From Hyphomicrobiales bacterium (GTDB lineage: Bacteria > Pseudomonadota > Alphaproteobacteria > Rhizobiales > Rhizobiaceae), in the NCBI GenBank assembly GCA_900473045.1, contig UCKS01000037.1:1-64000 (forward strand): a DNA stretch of 64,000 nt, given 5' to 3'. Each line of letters opens with the position of its first letter. Positions within the stretch are counted from its first letter, which is position 1. Shown here one piece after another: positions 17,206-25,375 of the stretch. A program made the position numbers and the translations under genes. The notes beneath the pieces are model-generated. The model was not told where the DNA came from, made no database searches, and worked only from the letters and a program-made list of their open reading frames with translations.

Positions 17206-18450
17206 CTAAGCAGCGAGTAGAGTTTTGAGGCGATAGGTTGGTTCGGCCAACAATCGCGGGTCAGGTCGCGCTCTTCGAGCGATCAGCATTTCCGCGACGC
17301 GAATATCTTTCGCGATTAAATTTAGCTGTCCAACCGCGCTTGCCGCCACAAGTCTACCTTCTCCATCAAGATGAAAATTAAGCAAAGCGTCTGGGCTAAG
17401 CCAGCGCTCGATAGTCGTGCCTCCTGTTTGTGGGAGGCCCACCACCTGTAGGCAAAGTTCGAACTGATCCGACCAGAACCATGGCAACGTCCCCTGCCTG
17501 ACGTCTTCGCCTAGTATGTTGCGTGCAGCCCTTTCGCCTTGCTCAAGAGCGCTGCGCCAGGATTCGAGGCGCAAACGAACCCCGTCAAGCAGGGGATGAA
17601 CCGTCGACGCGCAGTCTCCGGCGGCATAGATGTCAGGATCTGACGTCTGTAAAAACTCATTTGTCGAAATGCCGTTGTCAACTGCGAGTCCGGCAGCCTT
17701 CGCTAGCGCAACGTTTGGGAGCGCGCCAATTCCTGCGATGACAACGTCGGCATCCAGTGTCAAACCGGCGGTGGTTGAGACTAAAAGCCCGTCAGTCCGA
17801 TCTTCAATCGACTTTACTCCGGTTCCGAAGATAAACCTCACCCCCTCAGCGCGGTGTCTTGCCTCGACGATGCCTGCGATCGATATAGGTGCACACCGGG
17901 ACAGAACCTTGTCATTGCGCTCGATGAGGGTGACAGAACATCCCTGTATTGTCGCGCTTGCGGCAACCTCAAGTCCAATCAGCCCCCCGCCGATGATGAC
18001 AACCTTTCTCCCAGGGTGCAGCCGGGTTCTGATATTCTCGGCGTCCGCGCTTGTGCGCAGGCACAACGCCATTTCACCACCGGGTATAGACGGACGCCGC
18101 GCGGAGGCGCCCGTCGCGAGCAGCAGGCGATCGTAGGAAAGATGTCGGCCATCTGCCAAAGATAGGCTGTGGGCCGCCCTGTCGAGCGACTCGACCTTCA
18201 CGTTGACGAGATGCTCTATCTCCAGCGGCCCGAATTTCGTTGAGTCCGCATTGCCAAAAGTCGAGGTCTCGACCTTCTTTGTTAGGAATCCTTTGGAAAG
18301 CTGGGGCCGCTCGTAAGGGGGCAACGTTTCCTCACCGACGACTGTAACCTTTCCTTTCCATCCGCGCTCACGAAGCGCCACGGCGGCTCGTCCGCCACAC
18401 TCGCCCGCACCAACAATGATGATTTGTCCCGTTGCAGTTTCGTTTGTCAT
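17206..18450 (-). CDS. mocF: MocF-like ferredoxin reductase
   Basis: A 414-residue FAD- and NAD(P)H-binding reductase that passes electrons to a Rieske ferredoxin. It has an N-terminal FAD motif 'IIIVGAGECGGRAAVALRERG', the 'PYERPQLSK' segment of the ferredoxin-reductase family, a second dinucleotide fold 'KVVIIGGGLIGLEVAASA' (about 147-165), 'DIYAAGDCA' near residue 270 and a C-terminal reductase domain with 'PWFWSDQF'. It overlaps the Rieske gene by ATGA and is followed by the PanB-like gene after 9 bases. Named from the rhizopine-catabolic set mocDEF, whose oxygenase order is reproduced here exactly. Confidence 0.85.
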   Translation of the reverse strand: MTNETATGQIIIVGAGECGGRAAVALRERGWKGKVTVVGEETLPPYERPQLSKGFLTKKVETSTFGNADSTKFGPLEIEHLVNVKVESLDRAAHSLSLADGRHLSYDRLLLATGASARRPSIPGGEMALCLRTSADAENIRTRLHPGRKVVIIGGGLIGLEVAASATIQGCSVTLIERNDKVLSRCAPISIAGIVEARHRAEGVRFIFGTGVKSIEDRTDGLLVSTTAGLTLDADVVIAGIGALPNVALAKAAGLAVDNGISTNEFLQTSDPDIYAAGDCASTVHPLLDGVRLRLESWRSALEQGERAARNILGEDVRQGTLPWFWSDQFELCLQVVGLPQTGGTTIERWLSPDALLNFHLDGEGRLVAASAVGQLNLIAKDIRVAEMLIARRARPDPRLLAEPTYRLKTLLAA

Positions 18451-18767
18451 GCGTCGATCTGCACATAAACGCGGTCATCTTCGACCTTCACCGGAAACGT
18501 GCGCAGATCGACGCAAACAGGCGCGCCCTTGGCCTTGCCGGACGTAAAGTCGAAACGCCCATTGTGTTTTGGGCATTCGATGATTGTACCCATGACGAGG
18601 CCACTCGATAGGTGCACGGCTTCATGGGTGCAGAGCCCGGCAGTGGCGAAATATCGGTCGTCCTCGGTCCGATAGATCGCAAACGTTTGTCCTTCATGAT
18701 CGAACCGAATGACATCTTCGTTTTCAATATCGCCTGCAGCACAGGCATCGATCCAGTTTGCGATCAT
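18447..18767 (-). CDS. mocE: MocE-like Rieske [2Fe-2S] ferredoxin
   Basis: A 106-residue soluble Rieske ferredoxin. Cluster ligands are visible in 'GLCTHEAVHLSSG' (Cys-X-His) and 'ECPKHNGRFDFTSG' (Cys-X2-His). The remainder is the standard Rieske beta-fold ending 'FPVKVEDDRVYVQI'. It should carry electrons from the reductase (downstream gene) to the membrane oxygenase (upstream gene). Start and stop overlap both neighbours (ATGA), implying coupled translation and stoichiometric production. Confidence 0.9.
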   Translation of the reverse strand: MIANWIDACAAGDIENEDVIRFDHEGQTFAIYRTEDDRYFATAGLCTHEAVHLSSGLVMGTIIECPKHNGRFDFTSGKAKGAPVCVDLRTFPVKVEDDRVYVQIDA

Positions 18768-19864
18768 GACGCCCTCCCCGTGTTTCGTTCTGCGATCTTG
18801 ATGATTGAGCCATGGTTGTAAGGCGCTGCTGTTGTGCCGCCAGGGAGCCTGCGCACCACGAAATAGGACGGGTCTCGCATCTGCTTCAACACAGTCGGAA
18901 TGATCTCGCGATACGCCGCCAGTGTGCTCGGATAGGGCGGCGGGCAGTCGTCCTTTACGAGAGCATGAAGACGGGGCAACGCATGGTATGGCACCATCGG
19001 GAACATGTGGTGCTCGATATGATAATTCATGTTCCAGTAGAGAAAGCGGAAGATCGGGTTCATGTAGACGGTACGGGTGTTCAAGCGGTGATCGAGCACA
19101 TCTTCTGCAAGCCCCGTATGCTGGGTTAGTCCGAAGAAGATCGCCATGAATCCTCCGTAGAGGGTCGGCAGCCCAATCAGCATCGCCGGCAGGATGGTCT
19201 GCAGCTGGAAACTCGCTACTGCGACGATGGCAAAGATCAGCAGGTAAATCCGCGCAACGAGGTACACCTTTTGGCGCTCCATCTCCGGAATAAACGTCTC
19301 CTCTTCCTTTGTCAGCCGCCCACTTGCGTGTAGAAAAAGACCCTTGAGAGTGTGACAGGTGCTCTTCAACGCGAAGATGTTAAGGATGAGCCCTATTCCA
19401 TCGGGCGGACGGGGCACCGCAATCTCCGGATCCCGCCCCACAATGATCGTGTCGGTGTGGTGGCGCGTATGGCTCCAGCGCCAGACCGTCGGTTCCCGCA
19501 AGATCATGAAACTGGCGACGTAATAAAGGATATCATTCATCCACCGCGTCTTGAACGCGGTACCATGGCCTGTCTCGTGCCATCGGCTGTCGCTTGATGA
19601 GCCGTAGAGAACGCCGTAGACGACGAAAAATGGCACGGCCCACCACGTACCCCAAAAAAACACGCCGCCGGCCGCTGACAAAACAAGACATGAGACCCAG
19701 AGGGCCGTGTCTCGCAAGGCCGGACCGTCGCTTCTTTTCATCAGTTCCTTCAATTCCTTTCGAGGGATGGAACACGAATACCATTCTGCAGCCGCGAAGC
19801 CATTTTCTTCGGCCAATCGCGCGTCTCGTCCGATCAGGCTGTAGTCTCGTGCAGTTGCTGGCAT
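18764..19864 (-). CDS. mocD: MocD-like membrane di-iron oxygenase (fatty acid desaturase superfamily)
   Basis: A 366-residue integral membrane non-haem di-iron enzyme. Three histidine boxes are intact: 'HETGHG', 'HTRHHTD' and 'NYHIEHHMFP'. About four to six hydrophobic helices surround them ('LWVSCLVLSAAGGVFFWGTWW', 'LLIFAIVAVASF'). The 'EWYSCSIPRKELKELMKRSD' start and following Rieske and reductase genes match the mocDEF set, known to be needed for use of the O-methylated rhizopine 3-O-methyl-scyllo-inosamine. Oxidative removal of an O-methyl group is the expected chemistry. It is the first gene of the operon. A perfect palindrome lies 53 bases upstream of its start. Confidence 0.85.
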   Translation of the reverse strand: MPATARDYSLIGRDARLAEENGFAAAEWYSCSIPRKELKELMKRSDGPALRDTALWVSCLVLSAAGGVFFWGTWWAVPFFVVYGVLYGSSSDSRWHETGHGTAFKTRWMNDILYYVASFMILREPTVWRWSHTRHHTDTIIVGRDPEIAVPRPPDGIGLILNIFALKSTCHTLKGLFLHASGRLTKEEETFIPEMERQKVYLVARIYLLIFAIVAVASFQLQTILPAMLIGLPTLYGGFMAIFFGLTQHTGLAEDVLDHRLNTRTVYMNPIFRFLYWNMNYHIEHHMFPMVPYHALPRLHALVKDDCPPPYPSTLAAYREIIPTVLKQMRDPSYFVVRRLPGGTTAAPYNHGSIIKIAERNTGRAS

Positions 19865-19916
19865 AGCGAATCCTATAGTGATCTCTTACCCGATCGGCTT
19901 GGAAATTGAGTAGATC

Positions 19917-19931
19917 GCATCATTTTGATGC
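19917..19931. promoter_or_regulatory. Candidate LacI-family operator upstream of mocD
   Basis: GCATCA-TTT-TGATGC is a perfect inverted repeat with a 3-base centre, between the divergent mocD and LacI genes. The same core occurs twice before the transporter operon (22334-22369). Binding by the adjacent LacI protein is inferred. Confidence 0.65.
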
Positions 19932-20118
19932 TTCAATTTGAGGTTAATAGGATTTATACGGCGATGTCAACCAAATTTGGGGATAGGCGACCGAGCGGAG
20001 AACGTCATCACACTCACAGACACATCGATAGAACTCAAATTGAGGTTTCATCGTTGACCGTGATGTTAGTGGCGCCTAAGTTGCGTGATGAAAAAAGCGT
20101 AGGCGGGGAAAGAAAGTG

Positions 20119-21135
20119 ATGAAAGCAAGACCGAAGGTGGACGAAATTGCGCGGCTCGCTGGCGTCTCGAAGGCGACGGTGGACCGCGTCCTCAACAACA
20201 GGCCAGGCGTCCAGGAGCACACGCGTGCGCATGTCGCATCCATCGTCGCCTCGCTGTCAGACGACCAGGTCGAAGGGTCAGACTCTGGCAAAATCCCCCT
20301 GGATTTCATTCTTCCGGGAGGCACAAACCCTTTCATCGCAGATCTTGTGCGACACCTTGAACGCCAGGCTGCCCTCCGTACGGACGTCGATGTCGCGATC
20401 CACAGATTGAACGGGATCGAGCCGGAGGAGGTCGCCGAAAAACTGGGGCGTTTGCGGCAGTCCTGTCAGGGTGTTGGTCTCATCGGCCTGGACAGTCCGG
20501 CCGTACGCGAAGCCGTGCGCCAGTGCATTGGCGCAGGAATATCGGTTCTAACCCTGGTCTCCGATATCAGCCATGTTGGTCGCGTCAGCTATGTCGGAAT
20601 CGACAACCGGGCCGCCGGACGTCTTGCAGGTTACCTCATCGGCCGCTTCATGCCGGGGTCAAAGGGAAAAATTGCGCTGATCGCGGGAGCGCTGGCCTAT
20701 CGCGGTCACGAGGAACGGGAGATGGGCTTCAGGCACGTACTGGATGAGCGGTTCCCCTTGCTCGAGATTATAGCGGTCCGCGAAGTTCGGGAAAATGCGG
20801 AAAAAGCCTACAAAGAAGTCCAGATGCTCTTGAAGGAACAGCCTGAGCTCGTTGGTGTGTACTGTATCGGCGCTGGCCACGAAGGTATCGTGCGCGCCCT
20901 CAAGGAAGCGGGTCGGGAAAAGTCTGTCGTGTTCATTGGGCACGATCTTACCGACGATACCCGCCAGTATCTCCTTAGTGGCGTCATGGACGCTGTTATC
21001 GATCAAAACGCCGGGGTCGAAGCCCGTGAGGCGATCGACCGCCTCGTGCGTTCCACGCGAGGGGAAACGCCGGTCTCCGCGGCGACGATCCGCATCCAGT
21101 CCGTGTTCAGCGAGAACATTCCAGCCGACGACTGA
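20119..21135 (+). CDS. LacI-family transcriptional regulator
   Basis: A 338-residue regulator with an N-terminal helix-turn-helix 'KVDEIARLAGVSKATVDRVLNNRPGV' (in two overlapping family motifs) and a periplasmic-binding-protein-like effector domain ('ISVLTLVSDISHVGRVSYVGIDN', 'GKIALIAGALAYRGHEERE'). The ATG at 20119 is preferred over the GTG one codon earlier. It is divergent from the mocD operon and precedes the mutarotase-like and transporter genes. Three matching palindromes in the two control regions of the locus are its likely sites, so it probably represses both arms until the imported sugar or a derivative binds. Confidence 0.85.
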   Translation: MKARPKVDEIARLAGVSKATVDRVLNNRPGVQEHTRAHVASIVASLSDDQVEGSDSGKIPLDFILPGGTNPFIADLVRHLERQAALRTDVDVAIHRLNGIEPEEVAEKLGRLRQSCQGVGLIGLDSPAVREAVRQCIGAGISVLTLVSDISHVGRVSYVGIDNRAAGRLAGYLIGRFMPGSKGKIALIAGALAYRGHEEREMGFRHVLDERFPLLEIIAVREVRENAEKAYKEVQMLLKEQPELVGVYCIGAGHEGIVRALKEAGREKSVVFIGHDLTDDTRQYLLSGVMDAVIDQNAGVEAREAIDRLVRSTRGETPVSAATIRIQSVFSENIPADD

Positions 21136-21154
21136 AATCCTTGAGAGGCAGAGT

Positions 21155-22237
21155 ATGGATATCATAGAAACCGACGTCGTCCGTGTCGTTTTTGATCCGG
21201 AAGGCGGCGTCGTAGACGAAGTCATCTTCGAACATGGCGGCAGACAGATCAGCCCCCTTCACAAGGCACCTTGGGTCCGAGATAATGAGCAGTTGGATAC
21301 TGGCATCCCTCTCATCGAGCGCAAGCTGGCTGGCGACTTCTTCTGCGCGCCCTTTGCATTGCCCTCGGCGGAAGTTCCGCTTCACGGCTGGACCGCAAAC
21401 GGTGACTGGGATGCGTCGGATGATGCTCAGCAAGCTGCCGTGGGTCTCTACAATTTGCGCCAGAACGTTCAAGGAGGGCTAGCCACAAAAGAGATAAGGC
21501 TGCACCCCGGTCACCCCGTCGTATACCAGACACACACGATCACGGGAGGAACGGGGAACATCCCGATTGCCCATCACGCGATGCTCCATGTTCCTGGCGG
21601 TGCAAACCTTAGCTTCTCGGACAAGACGTTCGGCAGTACAGGCCCTTCGCCCCCTGAACCGGATCCCTTCCGAGGCCGTTCAGTTTTGGCGTACCCGCAA
21701 ACGTTCGACTCTTTGTCGTCGATAGCAAAGTCAGATGGAAGTTTGGCGGACGCGTCCCATTATCCCTTCGAAACAGGGCATGAAGACGTCGTCGTGCTGA
21801 CGGAAAAGCAAGGCGCATCATTCGGGTGGTCGGCGGCACTTGCCGCCAAGGACGGCTTCATTTTCTTCTCCGTCAAGGACGCCCTTGTCCTTCCGCATAC
21901 CGTGTTATGGATGAGCAATGGTGGCCGTGCTTATCCACCGTGGTCCGGACGGCATACGGCGGTGCTTGGAATCGAAGAGGCAGCGATCAGTTTCCATCTT
22001 CCAGACGCGCACACGAGTGACGTAAACGTGGCGCTGGGCCTTGATCTCGCCCCAGGCCGCACCACGAAGATCCGCTACGCTTTTGGAGCAATCGAAGTAC
22101 CGAGTGGATGGACACGCGTGTCAGAAATCTCACTTGCCGATGGCGTATTGATCATAAGCGACGTGGACGGGGGAAGATGCACGATACCGTTTGATTGTCG
22201 CTTCTTTGAATACGATCGAAACAGCACCTCATGTTGA
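21155..22237 (+). CDS. Aldose 1-epimerase-like (mutarotase superfamily) protein
   Basis: A 360-residue protein beginning 19 bases after the regulator at an ATG with a GAGAGGCAGAG lead. Its beta-rich sequence resembles galactose-mutarotase superfamily proteins ('VRVVFDPEGGVVDEVIFEHGGR', 'IPIAHHAMLHVPGGANLSF' with tandem His, 'FGWSAALAAKDGFIFF', 'YPPWSGRHTAVLGIE'). It has no signal peptide, so it acts in the cytoplasm, perhaps equilibrating anomers of the imported sugar or binding a related ring compound. The longer upstream frame from 20852 overlaps the LacI gene and is rejected. Family assignment is by pattern, so specific substrate is unknown. Confidence 0.6.
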   Translation: MDIIETDVVRVVFDPEGGVVDEVIFEHGGRQISPLHKAPWVRDNEQLDTGIPLIERKLAGDFFCAPFALPSAEVPLHGWTANGDWDASDDAQQAAVGLYNLRQNVQGGLATKEIRLHPGHPVVYQTHTITGGTGNIPIAHHAMLHVPGGANLSFSDKTFGSTGPSPPEPDPFRGRSVLAYPQTFDSLSSIAKSDGSLADASHYPFETGHEDVVVLTEKQGASFGWSAALAAKDGFIFFSVKDALVLPHTVLWMSNGGRAYPPWSGRHTAVLGIEEAAISFHLPDAHTSDVNVALGLDLAPGRTTKIRYAFGAIEVPSGWTRVSEISLADGVLIISDVDGGRCTIPFDCRFFEYDRNSTSC

Positions 22238-22333
22238 GGAGTTGCTCCTCAGGTGCCCCTCCCGCCGTTGAGGAATAAGGTGCCAATCCGGAAATCCACT
22301 TGACAGCGACGCAAACCTGTCGTTAGTTGCAAA

Positions 22334-22369
22334 GCATCAAAATGATGTTTAAAAGAAATCATTTTGATG
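22334..22369. promoter_or_regulatory. Tandem LacI-type operators before the transporter operon
   Basis: Two palindromes share the CATCA-N3-TGATG core: GCATCAAAATGATGT (22334-22348) and ATCATTTTGAT (22358-22368, with a flanking G). Their centres (22341 and 22363) are 22 bases apart, two DNA turns, so two dimers would sit on one face of the helix. They lie 66-100 bases before the binding-protein start. Confidence 0.65.
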
Positions 22370-22434
22370 TTGGCTCAGGAGGCCAACTCAAGAGGTTGCC
22401 CGTTGAGTTAGCGGGCCATGGGAGGAGAATTCAA

Positions 22435-23379
22435 ATGTTCAAGAAAGCAATCACGTTGCTATCAGCTGCGGTCCTCGCTGCTGGAGCGGGTTTCGTCTCG
22501 ACCGCCCACGCTGAAGGTAAAACCTATTATTGGGTATCGCATGGCTCACCGGCGGATCCGGTCTGGACCTACTTCCTTGCAGGCGCAAAACAATGGGCTG
22601 CGGATACGGGCAATACGGTCAACACATCCTTTCAGAACGGGGACGTGCCCGCCCATCAGGAAGCGATCCGGGCAGCCATTTCGGCAGGTGCGGCTGGCAT
22701 TGCGACGACCAGCCCCGATCCGGGATCGTTGGTTGAAGTGGTCAAGGAGGCCAAAGCGAAGGGTATTCCGATCATCAACTTCAATACACCCGATCCTCAG
22801 GCAAACTTCGACGCCTACGTCGGCGGCGACAACAAGACTTTTGGCAAAAATTGGGCACAGTACCTGGTCGACAAGAAGCTTGTGAAGTCAGGAGATTTCG
22901 TCTGGATGCCAGTTGAAGTTCCAGGTGCCACGTATGGCGTGCAGGAAGAGGAAGGCATCGCGAGCGTGTTCAAGCCTTTGAACATTACTTGGGAAGTCAC
23001 CGACGCGACGCTGGATCAGGCCGAAATTATCACGCGCATGTCGGACTACCTGACGGCAAACCGTTCGAAGATCAAGGCAATCATCGGTCTTGGCGATCTG
23101 GTAAATGGCAGCATCAAGCGCGTGTTCGAACAAGTCGGCGTCAAGGCTGGAGAGATTCCTGTTGTAGGCTGGGGCAATTCAACGGACACCACTCAGGAAG
23201 TGCTCAACGGCTACGTAAACGCTGCACAATGGCAGGATCCACAGGCGACCAGCTACATGGCATTGTCGATGGCCGCCATGGCCGCGAGCAAGATCCCACC
23301 GGGCTTCAACATCATCACCGGTGCTCTGTACGAAAAGGACAAGGCCGAGTTTTACGACAAGATCCTGTCGGGCAAGTGA
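22435..23379 (+). CDS. Periplasmic sugar-binding protein (PBP1 type)
   Basis: A 314-residue substrate-binding protein of the ribose/xylose/inositol class. A signal peptide (about 1-23, ending 'STAHA') is followed by two alpha/beta lobes ('YYWVSHGSPADPVWTYFLAGAKQWA', 'INFNTPDPQANFDAYVGGDN', 'AIIGLGDLVNGSIKRVFEQ'). It starts at ATG 22435 behind GGAGGAGAA; a longer frame from 22327 lacks a signal and crosses the operators. Transporter partners follow. In rhizopine loci the binding protein is mocB; this one is not obviously its orthologue, so the ligand may be another methylated or plain sugar or cyclitol. Confidence 0.85.
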   Translation: MFKKAITLLSAAVLAAGAGFVSTAHAEGKTYYWVSHGSPADPVWTYFLAGAKQWAADTGNTVNTSFQNGDVPAHQEAIRAAISAGAAGIATTSPDPGSLVEVVKEAKAKGIPIINFNTPDPQANFDAYVGGDNKTFGKNWAQYLVDKKLVKSGDFVWMPVEVPGATYGVQEEEGIASVFKPLNITWEVTDATLDQAEIITRMSDYLTANRSKIKAIIGLGDLVNGSIKRVFEQVGVKAGEIPVVGWGNSTDTTQEVLNGYVNAAQWQDPQATSYMALSMAAMAASKIPPGFNIITGALYEKDKAEFYDKILSGK

Positions 23380-23404
23380 CCTCTTTCGAACTCAGGCAGG
23401 CTGC

Positions 23405-23427
23405 GCCACCCGGTTCTTCCGGGTGGC
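23405..23427 (+). other. Intercistronic hairpin between binding protein and permease
   Basis: GCCACCCGG-TTCTT-CCGGGTGGC is a perfect 9-base stem with a 5-base loop and no T tract, just before the permease start. Such structures often stabilise the binding-protein message and lower permease expression. Confidence 0.5.
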
Positions 23428-23448
23428 CCACCCCAATCGGTGAACATC

Positions 23449-24435
23449 ATGCAACAACGCACTTTTTTGCAAAGCTTCGTCTCGAAGCCGGAATTCGGTC
23501 CGCTCGTCCTTTTGGTGCTCGAGCTAGTGATCTTTTGGTCCTTCAATTCAGATTTTCTTTCGCTTCCAAACATCAGCAACACACTCTCATTTACCGTTGA
23601 ACTCGGCTTGATCGCCTTGGCTATGACCTTGCTGATGACTGCCGGGGAATTCGACCTGTCAGTTGGATCCGTGTTCGGATTTTCAGCCGTCCTGATGTGG
23701 ACCCTTTTCAACAGCGAAGTGATGCCGCTCGGCGTTGCCTTTCTGGTCGCGATCGCATTCAGCCTGTTCATTGGCTTCATCAACGGTTGGTTCGTCACCA
23801 AGCTCAATATCCCGTCCTTTCTTGTCACACTCGGCATGCTCCTGGTCGTCCGGGGTACCGCCCTCTATGTCACCGATGGTTTTCCACAACGGACATGGAC
23901 AGCAGAAGGCAACTGGTTTGCCGATTTGTTGGCAGGAAGCTTTTTCATTGGGAGCTTCCGGATGTACATGTCAGTCATCTGGTTCGCGCTGGCCGCATTT
24001 GTTGCACATTACATTCTCACCAAATCGAAAGCGGGCAACTGGATCCAGGCATCGGGTGGGAATCCAAATGCAGCACGCGCCCGCGGTGTGCATGTCAGCC
24101 GCACCAAGATTTACTTGTTCATGGCTTCATCCGCGATGGCGTCTCTGGCAGGCATTATTAGTTCAATTCGCACCTCGGCGGCCAACCCTAACAGCGGAAC
24201 TGGCTACGAACTCGAAGTCATCGCAATGGTGGTTATCGGCGGCACAGTGCTGACAGGCGGCCGCGGGACAATCATCGGAACAGTTCTCGGTATCTTCATC
24301 CTGCGCGTTATGCGCAACGGCATCGTCATGGTCGGAGTACCGGGTCTTGCCTACAACATCTTCATCGGGGCGATCATTTTGGGAATGATGGCGCTGCACT
24401 CGTGGCTCGAACGCCGACACAACGCGGGAGTATAA
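23449..24435 (+). CDS. ABC sugar transporter permease (RbsC/AraH class)
   Basis: A 328-residue integral membrane protein with about eight to ten helices ('LGLIALAMTLLMTAGEFDLSVGS', 'VAFLVAIAFSLFIGFINGWFV', 'AFVAHYIL'). The 'GEFDLSVGSVFGF' and 'NIPSFLVTLGMLLVVRG' blocks are diagnostic of carbohydrate-uptake type 2 permeases, as is 'IGGTVLTGGRGTIIGTVLG'. It forms a homodimeric channel with the neighbouring ATPase. A GTG at 23440 is an alternative start. It precedes the ATPase by only three bases. Confidence 0.85.
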   Translation: MQQRTFLQSFVSKPEFGPLVLLVLELVIFWSFNSDFLSLPNISNTLSFTVELGLIALAMTLLMTAGEFDLSVGSVFGFSAVLMWTLFNSEVMPLGVAFLVAIAFSLFIGFINGWFVTKLNIPSFLVTLGMLLVVRGTALYVTDGFPQRTWTAEGNWFADLLAGSFFIGSFRMYMSVIWFALAAFVAHYILTKSKAGNWIQASGGNPNAARARGVHVSRTKIYLFMASSAMASLAGIISSIRTSAANPNSGTGYELEVIAMVVIGGTVLTGGRGTIIGTVLGIFILRVMRNGIVMVGVPGLAYNIFIGAIILGMMALHSWLERRHNAGV

Positions 24436-24438
24436 AAG

Positions 24439-25206
24439 ATGGCCGAAGATCTCATCCGCATGGAGAAAATCAACAAGTTTTACGGTCGGATTCATGCCCT
24501 GCGCGACGTCAGTCTGACGGTTAAGACGCACGAAGTCGTTGGTCTGCTGGGCGACAACGGTGCAGGCAAATCCACCCTGATCAAAGTTCTTTCCGGAGCC
24601 GTACCGCTGACCAGCGGCGACATCCTGATCAAGGGCCGCAAGGTGGAGCTCACAAGCACGGCTGATGCCATCGCGAACGGTATCGAGACGATTTTCCAGG
24701 ACTCTGCTCTAGTACCGCAGCTTTCGATCGCCCGTAATCTTTTCCTGGGACGTGAACCCGTCAAGGGCAACGGGTTTCTAAACAGGCTCGATCAGGAAGC
24801 GATGAACGCATCGGCACGCGAACTGTTAAAGCGGGTTGGCATCACGAAAGACATCCCGCCTGAGACGGCGATCTCGTCTCTATCTGGCGGCGAGCGGCAG
24901 GCGGTCGCAATCGCGCGCGCCATGCAATTTGACAGCGATCTCATCATTCTTGATGAGCCGACAAACAACCTGGGGGTCGCAGAAACCCAAGGTGTATTGC
25001 GATTTGTGCGAGAAGCCCGTGACACAGGACACTCCTGCATTTTTATCGCTCACAACATCCACCACGTATTCCAGGTCGTCGATCGCATCATCGTTATGCG
25101 GGGGGGCAAGGTCGTGGCAGACGACATTGATCCGAAAAAAACGACGATTGATGAAGTTGAGCGGACCATCACGGGCGAAGAAATGCTCAATGCCATCACG
25201 GCATAA
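24439..25206 (+). CDS. ABC sugar transporter ATP-binding protein (single-domain)
   Basis: A 255-residue cytoplasmic ATPase. Walker A 'GDNGAGKSTLIK', signature 'LSGGERQAVAIARAM' and Walker B 'LIILDEPTNNLG' are intact, and the switch His is present in 'CIFIAHNIHHV'. Unlike RbsA/AraG it has one ATPase domain, as in FrcA-type fructose or inositol systems, so it should dimerise. It is the last complete gene of the transporter operon. Just downstream is the antisense fragment at 25240-25375. Confidence 0.85.
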   Translation: MAEDLIRMEKINKFYGRIHALRDVSLTVKTHEVVGLLGDNGAGKSTLIKVLSGAVPLTSGDILIKGRKVELTSTADAIANGIETIFQDSALVPQLSIARNLFLGREPVKGNGFLNRLDQEAMNASARELLKRVGITKDIPPETAISSLSGGERQAVAIARAMQFDSDLIILDEPTNNLGVAETQGVLRFVREARDTGHSCIFIAHNIHHVFQVVDRIIVMRGGKVVADDIDPKKTTIDEVERTITGEEMLNAITA

Positions 25207-25239
25207 CTGCCTGGTTTTTAAGCTAGCTGCGATCGGCTT

Positions 25240-25375
25240 TCACGAGTCACCATCATAATGCGCCGTCCCTGCAACGACTTCGGCTGCGGGGACGGCCGTC
25301 CATTCAACGAACCGTGTCAGACCCTGATACGCCGAAACGAACAGCTCCTCATCATCCTTCGAAAGTGAAATCAGA
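25240..25375 (-). pseudogene. C-terminal fragment of an unidentified protein
   Basis: Minus-strand codons read 'DDEELFVSAYQGLTRFVEWT' followed by 'AVPAAEVVAGTAHYDGDS' and stop, protein-like and unlike random sequence. Upstream of the 'ISLSK' residues the frame runs antisense into purU, so the gene's front is missing. I do not recognise the family. It marks a junction next to the purU start. Confidence 0.3.

Noticed and set aside
20852-21154. N-terminal extension of the mutarotase-like frame
   Set aside because: It lies inside the LacI coding sequence in another frame; the ATG at 21155 has a ribosome binding site and suitable spacing.
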